Assembly: GCA_049976505.1 (NCBI GenBank) | Contig: JBMFIC010000002.1 | Location: 1-64,000, forward strand | Length of the DNA: 64,000 bases | Reading direction: 5' to 3' | DNA from: CAYFFZ01 sp049976505 | Lineage (GTDB): Archaea; Thermoproteota; Nitrososphaeria; Conexivisphaerales; UBA164 | Shown: positions 50,986-59,244 of the stretch, one piece after another | Layout: each line of letters begins with the position of its first letter | Position numbering within the stretch: position 1 is the first letter of the stretch | The notes under the pieces: generated by a model | Databases searched by the model: none | Told to the model about the DNA's origin: nothing | The model's input: the letters and a program-made list of their open reading frames with translations, nothing else | Made by a program: the position numbers and the translations under genes

Positions 50986-51924
50986 TCAAATTTCTGGAAG
51001 ATTAAGGGCTGCCTTCAGGCCCTTGTATCTGTTTCTTATGGTAACCTCTGTTACGCCAGCTGCCTCCGCTATGTCCTTCTGCGTCTTGTTCTCTCCCTCC
51101 AGCACGCATGCCACGTAGAGGGCTGCTGCGGCCAGCCCCATCGGATCCTTGCCCGCTGATATGCCTGCTGCCATGGCCTTCTTTATGATTTCAATGGCCT
51201 TCCTTGTTGTCTTCTCGCTGAGTCCGGCCTTGGCGGCTATCCTGCTCACCGATTTTACTGGATCTATTATTGGCATCTTAAGATCCAGCTCCCTGACTAT
51301 CAGCCTGTAACACCTGGCTATGTCCTTCTTCTTAATGCTGGAAACCGCGGCTATGTCCTTGAGAGTTCTGGGGACCTCAAGGGCCCTGCATGCAGCGTAG
51401 AGAGAAGCCGCTATCAGGGCGCTTATGCTCCTTCCCCTTACAAGTCCCTTCTCGAGGGCCTTTCTGTATATATAAGCGGCCCTCTCAACGACGTTCTCGG
51501 AGACGCTGAGCTTGTCCGCGAGCCTGTCAAGCTCATTGAACGCCTGCCTGAGGTTTCTCTCCGCGGGCTCGTGTATCTGGCTCCTGCTGTCCCACATCCT
51601 CAGCCTGTCGAAGGTGCTCTTGTTAAAGCCCGTTAGTGACTTACCAGAGGCATCCCTGTCTGCCTGATCCATCACCGTTGAAAGGCCCATGTCATGCATG
51701 GCTATTGAAAGCGGTATTCCAGCCCTGCTCCTGTCCTCCTTCTCTTCCTTTGAGAAGGCTCTCCATTCTGGCTTCAGATCCTCAACCTTCTCCTTTATTA
51801 CAAAGCCGCAGCTGGCGCAGATGATCTCCCCTGTGTTAACGTCCATAAGAAGGTCCTTTGAACCGCATCTTGGACACCTGTCAAGATTCTCCAGCTCTGA
51901 TGGGTTAACCCTTTTGTACGACAT
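50986..51924 (-). CDS. tfb: Transcription initiation factor B (TFB)
   Basis: Archaeal TFIIB homologue, about 312 aa, that bridges TATA-bound TBP and RNA polymerase. The N-terminal zinc ribbon is CPRCGSKDL with CASCG about 20 residues later. The B-finger/linker region follows, and two cyclin repeats (about 110-205 and 210-305), the second ending VTEVTIRNRYKGLKAAL. Start choice: ATG at 51945 adds MFNEAFY. A TATA near 51961 would put transcription start inside that extension, so I prefer MSYKRVNPSEL at 51924; another TATA near 51980 would allow the longer start. Confidence 0.95.
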   Translation of the reverse strand: MSYKRVNPSELENLDRCPRCGSKDLLMDVNTGEIICASCGFVIKEKVEDLKPEWRAFSKEEKEDRSRAGIPLSIAMHDMGLSTVMDQADRDASGKSLTGFNKSTFDRLRMWDSRSQIHEPAERNLRQAFNELDRLADKLSVSENVVERAAYIYRKALEKGLVRGRSISALIAASLYAACRALEVPRTLKDIAAVSSIKKKDIARCYRLIVRELDLKMPIIDPVKSVSRIAAKAGLSEKTTRKAIEIIKKAMAAGISAGKDPMGLAAAALYVACVLEGENKTQKDIAEAAGVTEVTIRNRYKGLKAALNLPEI

Positions 51925-51980
51925 ATAAAAGGCCTCATTAAACATGTAAATAGCTAATATATAAAGCTTTCTAAAAAAAT

Positions 51981-52502
51981 TTATATTCGATTTCTCTCAT
52001 CGAGAAGCTCAGCATAGCTCTTCATTATCGGACTCCACTCCAAGCCTGCCTGGGTCAGGACCTCTCTGGCCTTATTAAGCTCCTCCGCTGTCCTCACCTC
52101 CACCTCAACGAACCTTCCAAGGCCCTCTACGTCATCTATTTCATAAATCAGCCCGTTAAGAAGAACCCTGCTTCTCGCCTTTTTCACCCTGATGAAAGCT
52201 CTAAAACCCAAATGCTCGAATATTCTGAGCAGCGAGCTCCCATCTGACACCTCCACTTCTATTTCCTCCCTCGCCTTAACTGGTGCGTCAATCAGCGGTC
52301 CCTTATATGTGAGCCTATGGCCAGCAGCCGTGAACCTTATCCTCAGCGCTCGGCCTGACCTCTTAAGCCTCAGGTCTTCAAAATCGAGATAGATGTCAAC
52401 CTGTTCCTCCCTTCCAAGAATCACCCCTCCTTTTTTCAGAAGGAACTCTTCGAGGTTAACGTTGTCTGGGACTCTGAGCTTTGCCTCCATCTCAACGCTC
52501 AT
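51981..52502 (-). CDS. CYTH domain protein (CyaB / thiamine-triphosphatase-like)
   Basis: A 173-aa protein of the CYTH (triphosphate tunnel) superfamily. The ExExK motif is VEMEAKL near the N-terminus. Further Arg/Lys and Glu pairs, RIRFTAAGHRLTYKGP, REEIEVEV and FVEVEVR, line the tunnel. Archaeal members act on triphosphates or related nucleotides; the substrate is unknown. Start at ATG 52502 (MSVEMEAKL) fits a TATA box about 30 bases away; an ATG at 52517 is in frame. Confidence 0.85.
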   Translation of the reverse strand: MSVEMEAKLRVPDNVNLEEFLLKKGGVILGREEQVDIYLDFEDLRLKRSGRALRIRFTAAGHRLTYKGPLIDAPVKAREEIEVEVSDGSSLLRIFEHLGFRAFIRVKKARSRVLLNGLIYEIDDVEGLGRFVEVEVRTAEELNKAREVLTQAGLEWSPIMKSYAELLDERNRI

Positions 52503-52528
52503 GCTGATGTACATCATTGACGAGTAAG

Positions 52529-52536
52529 TTTTTATA
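52529..52536. promoter_or_regulatory. Possible shared bidirectional TATA element
   Basis: TTTTTATA lies about 27 bases before the GTG start of the plus-strand coiled-coil gene. It also lies about 30 bases before the minus-strand CYTH start at 52502. No other TATA-like run is in the gap. Confidence 0.45.
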
Positions 52537-52558
52537 CTGTTTGCAAATAATTTTACAT

Positions 52559-52888
52559 GTGGAAACAGACCAGCTTCTTGAGCTCATAAACGAAATAAAT
52601 CAGAGCCTTGACAGGCTTCAGGCCCTTGCTAAGAAGTACCATGATGATCTTATAGAGCTCAGCAGAAACCTCGCGAGGGAAGCCCGCAGGCAGTACGTCG
52701 AAAAGGTAAAGCAACAGGCAGAGGCCATGATAAGCGCTTCTAGGCCTGAAATCGAAAAGGAAGCAGAGAGAGTTTACAACAGGTACGTTGAGCAGGCATC
52801 ACGTCTCGAGAAGGTCTACAAGGACAACTGGAAGAACCTCAGGAGGCTAGCACTTCAGGAGATGATCAGAAAGCTTGAAGGGAAGTGA
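52559..52888 (+). CDS. Coiled-coil protein, probable A-type ATPase peripheral-stalk subunit (E/H-like)
   Basis: From the GTG at 52559 the protein is 109 aa, nearly all one charged helix (about 10-85) with heptad-like spacing, followed by a short C-terminal region NWKNLRRLALQEMIRKLEG. This resembles peripheral-stalk subunits E or H of the archaeal ATPase, but it lacks the full globular end of subunit E. Immediate overlap (14 bases) with a subunit-C-like gene supports the call. The other ATPase genes are not in this window. A longer start at 52517 lies beyond the TATA box and is unlikely. Confidence 0.5.
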   Translation: METDQLLELINEINQSLDRLQALAKKYHDDLIELSRNLAREARRQYVEKVKQQAEAMISASRPEIEKEAERVYNRYVEQASRLEKVYKDNWKNLRRLALQEMIRKLEGK

Positions 52889-53741
52889 AATATACGCGAT
52901 CTCAAGGTCCAGATCTTTATTATCCAAGCTTCCTTCGCCTGATGAGATAGAGCGCCTTCTTGAGCTCACGAGCGAAAGGGAGCTGCTCGAAAGGATATCG
53001 AGAAGGATAGGATACGAAATACAGGCTGACAGCGTGGAATCATACCTTAAGGAGCTGGTGGGCCGAATAGCATATGAGCTTTCACAGCAGACGAAGGCGG
53101 CAATGGGCGAGGTTAAGGCGTTGGTCCTTGAAAACCTGAAGCAGGCCATCCTTTTTTCCATTACCGCGGCGAAGCCCTCATACTACACATACTACATGCA
53201 TCCTCTTGGGGAGGAGCTGATCAAGAGGGCTGAAGCCACGAGGGACGTATTAAGGCTTAAGCTAGGATCCTCAACCTACGATGCTCTGATTAAGTTCCCG
53301 CTGGACGTCTGGAATCAGACAGGCGACGTTGGCCTGCTTGATCTGGCCTTCAGAAAGGTGGAGATAAGCGAAATCCTGAAGTCAGCCGGTTACAGCTACG
53401 GCACGCTTGCAATTGCAGAGCTTCACGACTACAGCGTGTGCTCGTTTGTCAGAGCACCCATCGCGGACGAGCTGGTGATAAGACAGAGGCCAAGATGCAG
53501 GGATCTGCTTGAGGTTATCTCAATGTTATCCAAGAAGTATCACGTCGAGGCGGACAACTTTGACACGCTGTACGTCAAAGCTCTACTCGCTGCAATCAGG
53601 AATGATCTGTCAAGCTTCTCGCCGCTGAACGCCGTGAGCGCTATTGAGCTCCTTAAGCTATATGAGAAGGTGCTCAGGATAGTCAAAAACAAAATAACGG
53701 AGAATATAAAGACGGAAACAGCAAAAAAGCTTATTTCCTGA
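52875..53741 (+). CDS. atpC: A-type ATP synthase subunit C-like (AC39 family)
   Basis: A 288-aa, mainly helical protein. The N-terminus YAISRSRSLLSKLPSPDEIERLLELTSERELLERI is close to the AC39/subunit C pattern (Y-x-xSR-x-R...LL...LL.....). Repeats of the same helical motif recur (SSTYDALIKFPLDVWNQTGDVG). It is shorter than typical subunit C (340-360 aa). Subunit C links the rotor shaft to the membrane ring. Its 3' end converges on the thermosome gene with a 2-base gap. Confidence 0.6.
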   Translation: MKGSEIYAISRSRSLLSKLPSPDEIERLLELTSERELLERISRRIGYEIQADSVESYLKELVGRIAYELSQQTKAAMGEVKALVLENLKQAILFSITAAKPSYYTYYMHPLGEELIKRAEATRDVLRLKLGSSTYDALIKFPLDVWNQTGDVGLLDLAFRKVEISEILKSAGYSYGTLAIAELHDYSVCSFVRAPIADELVIRQRPRCRDLLEVISMLSKKYHVEADNFDTLYVKALLAAIRNDLSSFSPLNAVSAIELLKLYEKVLRIVKNKITENIKTETAKKLIS

Positions 53742-53743
53742 TC

Positions 53744-55390
53744 TTACTCAGCGCTTCCAGATGACTTCTTCTCTTCCTTCTCTGGGAGCTTGCTCGCGGC
53801 TATGAGGTCGTCTATCTTTATGATCATGCTTGCTGCCTCAGTGGCCGCCTTTATTATCTGTTCCTTGACCGCTAACGGCTCTATTACGTTGTTGGCCATC
53901 ATGTCCTCAACCTTGCCCTTAAAGACGTTTATTCCTGCCCACTTCTGTCCCTTCTGGTGTGCCGCCTGAAGCTCTGGCAGTATGTCAAGCGGATCCAGGC
54001 CAGCGTTCTCAGCAAGAGTTAATGCCAGCATTTCCAGAGCCTCTGCAAAGGCAAGTGCGGCAAGCTGTATCCTTCCCTCTAGCGTCTGCGCCCACTTTCT
54101 GAGCTGGGTGGCTACCTCAATCTCCGCGGCGCCTCCGCCAGCTACTATGTATGGCTTCTCAAGAACATCCTTGACGGTCATAAGAGCGTCGTGGATTGAT
54201 CTTTCAGCCTCGTCAACAACTCTCTGTGCTCCTCCCCTTATAAGTATGCTGACCGCCTTGGGGTTCTTGCAGCCCTCGACAAAGACCCATCTGTCCTCCT
54301 CGATCTTCCTCTCCTCAACGAGCTCAGCATATCCGAGATCCTCTGATGAAAGGTCGTCAATGCTTGTTACTATCCTTCCTCCAGTTGCCCTTGCCAGCTT
54401 GTCCATGTCGCTCATCTTTATCCTTCTGACCGCCATTATGCCCTCCTTGGCCAGGTAGTGCTGGGCCATGTCATCTATTCCCTTCTGGCACAGCACAACG
54501 TTAGCGCCAACCGACTTTATCTTGTCAACCATCTGCTTAAGTATTCTGGTCTCTTCATCGAGGAATGCCTTCATCTGCTCCGGATCGGTTATATTAATCT
54601 TTGCATCTATTTCCGTCTTCTCGATCTCCAGCGGGGCGTTAAGAAGCGCGATCCTGGCATTGCGAACCACCTTTGGCATGCTGGCATGGACTACCTCCTT
54701 GTCAATAACTACTCCCTTAATCAGCTGGGTGTTGGTTATAGAGCCTCCTGGCTTCTTCTCAACCTTTACGTTGTCTATGTCCACTTTGTACGCCCCATTC
54801 ACCTTGTCAGCTACCTGCAGCACCGCGTCAACTATAAGGTTTGATAGGTAATCGGCCTCGGTTGATACCATCTTAGTTGCGAGGGTCGTCATTGCGATCT
54901 TCTTCAGAACAGTCTTGTCGTCAGGATTGACCTTCTCCGCTATGTTTCTAAGTATCTTGAGAGCCTCCTGTGAAGCCCTCATGTAGCCGTCTATGATTAT
55001 TGTTGGATGCACGCCCTTGTCTATCAGCTCTTCAGCCTTCTCCACGAGATGCCCAGCCAGCACTACGGTAGATGTCGTCCCATCGCCGACCTCGTTGTCG
55101 GTAGCCTTGGCAATCTCGACCATCATCTTTGCTGCGGGATGCTGGATATCCATTTCTTTCAGGATTGTAGCGCCATCGTTCGTAACAGTGACGTCTCCAA
55201 GGCTGTCAACGAGCATCTTGTCCATGCCCTTTGGTCCAAGTGAAGTCTTCACTATATCCCTGACTATTTTAACGGCCTCAAAGTTGTTTCTCTGTGCTTC
55301 CTTGCCTCTCTTTTCCGTAGTTCCCTCCTTGAGGATCAGTATCGGTTGACCCGTTGATGTAACAGCAGGGATTGCAGTAGCATTAGCCAT
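53744..55390 (-). CDS. thsA: Thermosome subunit (group II chaperonin)
   Basis: ATP-dependent folding machine of 548 aa, hetero- or homo-oligomeric double ring. Motifs include LGPKGMDKMLVDSLGDVTVTNDGATIL, GDGTTSTVVLAG near 95-106, apical-domain helical protrusion, and IVAGGGAAEIEVATQL near 400-415. The C-terminus is charged, EEKKSSGSAE, not a GGM repeat. The ATG at 55390 is preceded by a strong ribosome-binding site GGAGGTGA (55397-55404); a TTG one codon upstream is ignored. TATA-like ATTTATAAAT is at about 55432-55441. Confidence 0.97.
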   Translation of the reverse strand: MANATAIPAVTSTGQPILILKEGTTEKRGKEAQRNNFEAVKIVRDIVKTSLGPKGMDKMLVDSLGDVTVTNDGATILKEMDIQHPAAKMMVEIAKATDNEVGDGTTSTVVLAGHLVEKAEELIDKGVHPTIIIDGYMRASQEALKILRNIAEKVNPDDKTVLKKIAMTTLATKMVSTEADYLSNLIVDAVLQVADKVNGAYKVDIDNVKVEKKPGGSITNTQLIKGVVIDKEVVHASMPKVVRNARIALLNAPLEIEKTEIDAKINITDPEQMKAFLDEETRILKQMVDKIKSVGANVVLCQKGIDDMAQHYLAKEGIMAVRRIKMSDMDKLARATGGRIVTSIDDLSSEDLGYAELVEERKIEEDRWVFVEGCKNPKAVSILIRGGAQRVVDEAERSIHDALMTVKDVLEKPYIVAGGGAAEIEVATQLRKWAQTLEGRIQLAALAFAEALEMLALTLAENAGLDPLDILPELQAAHQKGQKWAGINVFKGKVEDMMANNVIEPLAVKEQIIKAATEAASMIIKIDDLIAASKLPEKEEKKSSGSAE

Positions 55391-55396
55391 CAAATT

Positions 55397-55404
55397 TCAC
55401 CTCC
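55397..55404 (-). promoter_or_regulatory. Ribosome-binding site of thermosome gene
   Basis: GGAGGTGA on the minus strand, six bases before the ATG at 55390. It decides between the ATG and the adjacent TTG. Confidence 0.85.
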
Positions 55405-55573
55405 AAAACCAATATCATTAATGATGTACCATTTATAAATTTAACTTTCTTTTTGTCCATTATGGAGAATGAAATTTTACAGGTCATGGAATTAATTGCG
55501 ATCGTAGAGCTCAGGTTATCCTCAGCGTTCATAATAAAATTATTATATGTTTTAGAAAATAAGGTGTGGTGCA

Positions 55574-56515
55574 TTGAAAATAGTGTTCCTGGGAACTTCA
55601 TCGGCCGTCCCCATTAAAGACAGAAACACAGTAGCGGTGTACGTTTCAACCACAAACGGTGCCTACCTCTTTGACGCAGGGGAGGGTGTTCAGAGGCAGA
55701 TGCAGCATGCAGGGCTTAACCCGAACAAGATAAAGGCCATCTTCATTTCTCATATACACTTCGACCACGCGCTTGGGCTGCCAGGTCTTCTCATGACCAT
55801 GGCTCTTATGACAAGAAGGGAGCCACTTACGATAGTTGGAACTAGGAAGCTGTTTGAGTTTCTTGAAATTCTTGACAGGAAGTTCTACATGGACCTAACC
55901 TACGATGTCGAGTTCATTGAGGCGAAGCAGGGGACGGTGTACAGGAACAGAGAAATAGAAGTTTCAGCATTCCCCACCCTTCACAGCACCGAATCCTTTG
56001 CGTTCAGGCTGTTCGAGCACAAGCTCAAGAGGCGCTTTCATCCGGAGAAGGCACAGGAGCTCGGAATACCCCGAGGGCCCCTCTGGAACAGGCTTCAGCT
56101 GGGCGAAAGCGTGCACTTTATGGGCAGGACGATAACGCCCGACATGGTCAGCGATCCACCGCCCCCACCGATCTCGGTGTGCGTGAGCGGAGACACGGCT
56201 TACTTTGAGCCGCTCGCTGAGTTCTTCAGGGGATGCGACGTTCTTATACACGAGTCAACGTTCTCCAGGGATCTGAAGGAGAAGGCTGCCGAGATGCTGC
56301 ACTCAACATCCGAGCAGGCTGCCCTGATCGCACAGAAGGCGGGCGCAAGGCTTCTTGTCCTCTACCATTTCAGCGAGAGATACAAGGACGTCTCTTTGCT
56401 CGAGAACGAGGCAAAGGCCATATTTCCGAGCACCGTCGCTGCAAAGGACTTCATGTGCATAAAAATTGAAGATAACGATTTAAAGATATACGAAAGTATT
56501 CAACAGTGTGAGTAG
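55574..56515 (+). CDS. rnz: Ribonuclease Z
   Basis: tRNA 3'-end processing endonuclease, 313 aa. Metallo-beta-lactamase motif ISHIHFDHALGLPGLL (HxHxDH) at about 57-70, later GDT and HESTF near 240-250, and the HSTSEQAA motif near 263-270 (the final His region). TTG start at 55574 with GGTGTGGTG just upstream. Overlaps the following unknown gene by 8 bases. Consistent with tRNAs here that lack encoded CCA. Confidence 0.94.
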   Translation: MKIVFLGTSSAVPIKDRNTVAVYVSTTNGAYLFDAGEGVQRQMQHAGLNPNKIKAIFISHIHFDHALGLPGLLMTMALMTRREPLTIVGTRKLFEFLEILDRKFYMDLTYDVEFIEAKQGTVYRNREIEVSAFPTLHSTESFAFRLFEHKLKRRFHPEKAQELGIPRGPLWNRLQLGESVHFMGRTITPDMVSDPPPPPISVCVSGDTAYFEPLAEFFRGCDVLIHESTFSRDLKEKAAEMLHSTSEQAALIAQKAGARLLVLYHFSERYKDVSLLENEAKAIFPSTVAAKDFMCIKIEDNDLKIYESIQQCE

Positions 56516-57377
56516 TTCTGCTGGAACGTACGTCTTGATCTCCTGGGACACGTCGGATTCTGTTCTTCTAACATATTATTTGATAACTGATGAAAAGGTC
56601 AGGCTTAGCGGCTATTATTCTATAAAGGCTGAGAGCAGGAAGATCGTTGGGTCTATTCTGAAGATGGCAAAGAAGTTCAACGCGGAAAAGATTATTGTGC
56701 AGAACAGCCTCGGGCTCAGCAAGGAAAGGGTTCAGAACAACGGGCCTGGATCCTCCGACGACAGGAAATGGCTCGCCAAGCTGAGAAAGGTGGATCAGGT
56801 CTTCGATCTTCTCGTTCATCATCAGAAAGAATTAAAATGCGAAATAGTGGATCACGTCAAACCCTTTAACAGGTGTTCCTGGGGAAAATTTGTGAGAATC
56901 TACGAAAGCGGGGATATCGTCTTCGAGAACTTTACGCTCAAGCTACCCAGATCCTTTCTGGATTATGCTGCCTACGTCTATGAGAGCTTCATAGTTCCCG
57001 GAATAACCCTGGTGAAGAAGATCGATGGCCATTCCGATCCTTTCATTGAGCTGGCCGGCCTCAGGATAAACGTTCCGCATGCCGAGCTTCCAGAGGGGTA
57101 TATGATAGCCTGGATAAAGAAGGAGGAGGCCGAAAGCATAGACGTTGATATTTCCTATGGAAGGACACGCTCAGCGGCCCTCAGGAAACACAGAAGAGGG
57201 GTTATTAGATCCATGATCAAGTGGATAAACGCTAGCAAGAACATATCTTTCATTACGGCGCTGATCAACCTTGATCACAACAAGTTCAACGAATTCGTAA
57301 GAAAGCACAGAGCTCTTTCCCTCAGAAGCGAACAGACAAACGCGCATGGCTCAGACAACAATTCCTCTGGCCTTTAA
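56508..57377 (+). CDS. Hypothetical protein coupled to RNase Z
   Basis: A 289-aa protein with no family I can name. The N-terminus VLISWDTSDSVLLTYYLIT has a possible RNase H-like strand with Asp, but no full active site can be traced. A conserved-looking stretch RSFLDYAAYVYESFIVPGI is in the middle and a highly basic helix TRSAALRKHRRGVIRSMIKW near the end. GTG start at 56508 inside the RNase Z stop implies translational coupling and perhaps a role in RNA metabolism. Its 3' end overlaps the DUF354 gene by 27 bases. Confidence 0.55.
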   Translation: MSSSAGTYVLISWDTSDSVLLTYYLITDEKVRLSGYYSIKAESRKIVGSILKMAKKFNAEKIIVQNSLGLSKERVQNNGPGSSDDRKWLAKLRKVDQVFDLLVHHQKELKCEIVDHVKPFNRCSWGKFVRIYESGDIVFENFTLKLPRSFLDYAAYVYESFIVPGITLVKKIDGHSDPFIELAGLRINVPHAELPEGYMIAWIKKEEAESIDVDISYGRTRSAALRKHRRGVIRSMIKWINASKNISFITALINLDHNKFNEFVRKHRALSLRSEQTNAHGSDNNSSGL

Positions 57378-58355
57378 TGAGCTGTAGATAAGATCTGCAG
57401 CATCAGGGAGCTCAAGTCTGCAGGTTCCCTTTCCTCTCCGAAGCTTAGCCAGGAGGTCGGACAAGCTTTCAGTCCTTTTTACGCATCCCTTCCTTTCCAG
57501 GAACCTCTCTATATCGGTTCTGTATGGAAAGAGGCTCAGGGTTTTGACACCGAGGAGCACGCTCTCAACGTTCATGGTGCCCCCGCCTCCGATGAACGCG
57601 AAAGCCTTTTCGAGGACGTTGGGCCCAAAGAAATCCCCGCCATAAATTATCAGGTTTCCATCTCTCTCGAGTTTCCTTTCATATCTCTTGAGAAGGATGA
57701 CCTTTCTATCACTAGCCCTTTCTGATATCCTACGGGCTATATCTTCAAAGCTGGCATGCTTTTTAACGTACGATGCCATGTGCTCTGTTTCCCTTATCAC
57801 GATCGCCCCCTCGGATTCCCTCTCTATATCGTTTTTTTCCGGCCAGATCTCCTTCCTGTAAAGCCATGCGGTGGGATCCAGGCTCCTGTAGGCTATTATC
57901 CTGTTGGAGCTGATTCCGTACGCAGTGAACCTTTTCTTCCTTATAACCCACGGTGCTAACAGGTATTTGGAAAGGGGAACCGTGAGCCTGCACACGAACT
58001 CGCTGTGGGGCGAGTCGCATATTAGTACGTGAGGTATCCCTAGACCAAAGGCGACCCTAGCCGCCTCTGGGCTCCCAAAAGATATTGCCAGAGATGGAGA
58101 AAGCCGAGATATAAGCCCTGCTAGAAGCTCGGTCCTCCTGACGCTTTCCTCGAGCTTTCTTCTTATGTCCCCACCTCCGTGCCTCCCCACCACGTTGATC
58201 TTCGATCTGAGGCGTATCCTTCTCGAAACCCTTTCAAGCTCCTCGTATTCTCTGGTCGTCACGATAATATCGTGAGATCCCCCAAGAAGCTTGTCCTCGA
58301 GAGCTTTCGTAAACAAATAGTGCTTGGGAGTTAGCGCGTCTATCCAGATCTTCAT
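57351..58355 (-). CDS. DUF354 family protein (GT-B glycosyltransferase-like)
   Basis: A 334-aa protein. It begins KIWIDALTPKHYLFTKAL, the standard DUF354 N-terminus, and continues with ISFGSPEAARVAFGLGIPHVLICDSPHSEF. The C-terminal half carries FIGGGGTMNVESVLLGVKTLSLFPY, which resembles the nucleotide-sugar-binding half of GT-B folds. No reaction has been read from sequence. Start overlaps the BtpA-like gene end by 4 bases, so the two are co-transcribed. Confidence 0.85.
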   Translation of the reverse strand: MKIWIDALTPKHYLFTKALEDKLLGGSHDIIVTTREYEELERVSRRIRLRSKINVVGRHGGGDIRRKLEESVRRTELLAGLISRLSPSLAISFGSPEAARVAFGLGIPHVLICDSPHSEFVCRLTVPLSKYLLAPWVIRKKRFTAYGISSNRIIAYRSLDPTAWLYRKEIWPEKNDIERESEGAIVIRETEHMASYVKKHASFEDIARRISERASDRKVILLKRYERKLERDGNLIIYGGDFFGPNVLEKAFAFIGGGGTMNVESVLLGVKTLSLFPYRTDIERFLERKGCVKRTESLSDLLAKLRRGKGTCRLELPDAADLIYSSLKARGIVV

Positions 58356-59143
58356 CCTCTCACCATTTTCATGAGCTTCCTGACCCTGTTAACGTCAACC
58401 TCGTTCTCGATAGAGCCATCGCGTTTCAGATACGTGCCGACGATGGCCCCATCGGCGTACCTGAGCAGATCTGAGGCGTTGTCCTCGGTGAGACCGCTGC
58501 CGACGATCACCGGTACCCTCACTGCTTCCTTAACCGATCTGATTTCCTCGGGTGACGGAGGGCTGCCTGTTCTGGAGCCAGTAACTATTACCGCGTCCGC
58601 CATGCCCCTTTCCACAGCATCCATGGCGGCTTCGCTGATCTGCCTCTGAAGCATAGGATAAGAGTGCTTAACGTGCACATCAGCCAAAATGGCAACCCTT
58701 GATCCGAGCTGGGCCCTTAGCCTTAGGAGTTCGGCACCGCATCCCTCAATTATACCCTGATCCGTAACGTACGCCTCGCTCAGAACGTTGACTCTGATGT
58801 AGCTTAACGAAAAAGCCTCCGCAATGGAAAGGGCACCCGAGCATCCGTTTCTGAGAAGGTTCACGCCCATCGGGACTTTGAGCTCCTTCTTTAGCTCGCA
58901 GACAACCCTTGAAAATGAGGCTATAACTTCAGGCCTGCCGCTTGGATCCTTAAAATAAGGAACGTCGCCCAGGTTTTCGACAAGAACACCATCTATTCCA
59001 CCCTCCTGAAGGGCTCTCAGATCCCTAAGAGCGCTGCTTATCACCTCGTCAAGAGCACCTGCTGAGCCTGGGGAGCCGAGAAGTGGCTTCAGATGAATCA
59101 TGCCGATGATAAACGGCCTGCTCCTGAACGGCAGCTCAATCAT
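58352..59143 (-). CDS. BtpA/SgcQ family TIM-barrel protein
   Basis: A 263-aa TIM barrel. Signatures GMIHLKPLLGSPGS, VENLGDVPYFKD near 55-66, GVNLLRNG near 100-107, and VIVGSGLTEDNASDLLRYADGAIVGT near the C-terminus. Named for a photosystem I factor in cyanobacteria, but archaeal members have no known role. Co-transcribed with the DUF354 gene. Start ATG at 59143. Confidence 0.88.
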   Translation of the reverse strand: MIELPFRSRPFIIGMIHLKPLLGSPGSAGALDEVISSALRDLRALQEGGIDGVLVENLGDVPYFKDPSGRPEVIASFSRVVCELKKELKVPMGVNLLRNGCSGALSIAEAFSLSYIRVNVLSEAYVTDQGIIEGCGAELLRLRAQLGSRVAILADVHVKHSYPMLQRQISEAAMDAVERGMADAVIVTGSRTGSPPSPEEIRSVKEAVRVPVIVGSGLTEDNASDLLRYADGAIVGTYLKRDGSIENEVDVNRVRKLMKMVRG

Positions 59144-59244
59144 GAAGCTTATAGATCATCAGCATTTATAAAAATTTAAGCCGTACAGCCCTTTTTGAAA
59201 GGAAAGAGTTAAAAACTAACTCCTGAACTCCTTAATGACCGATA

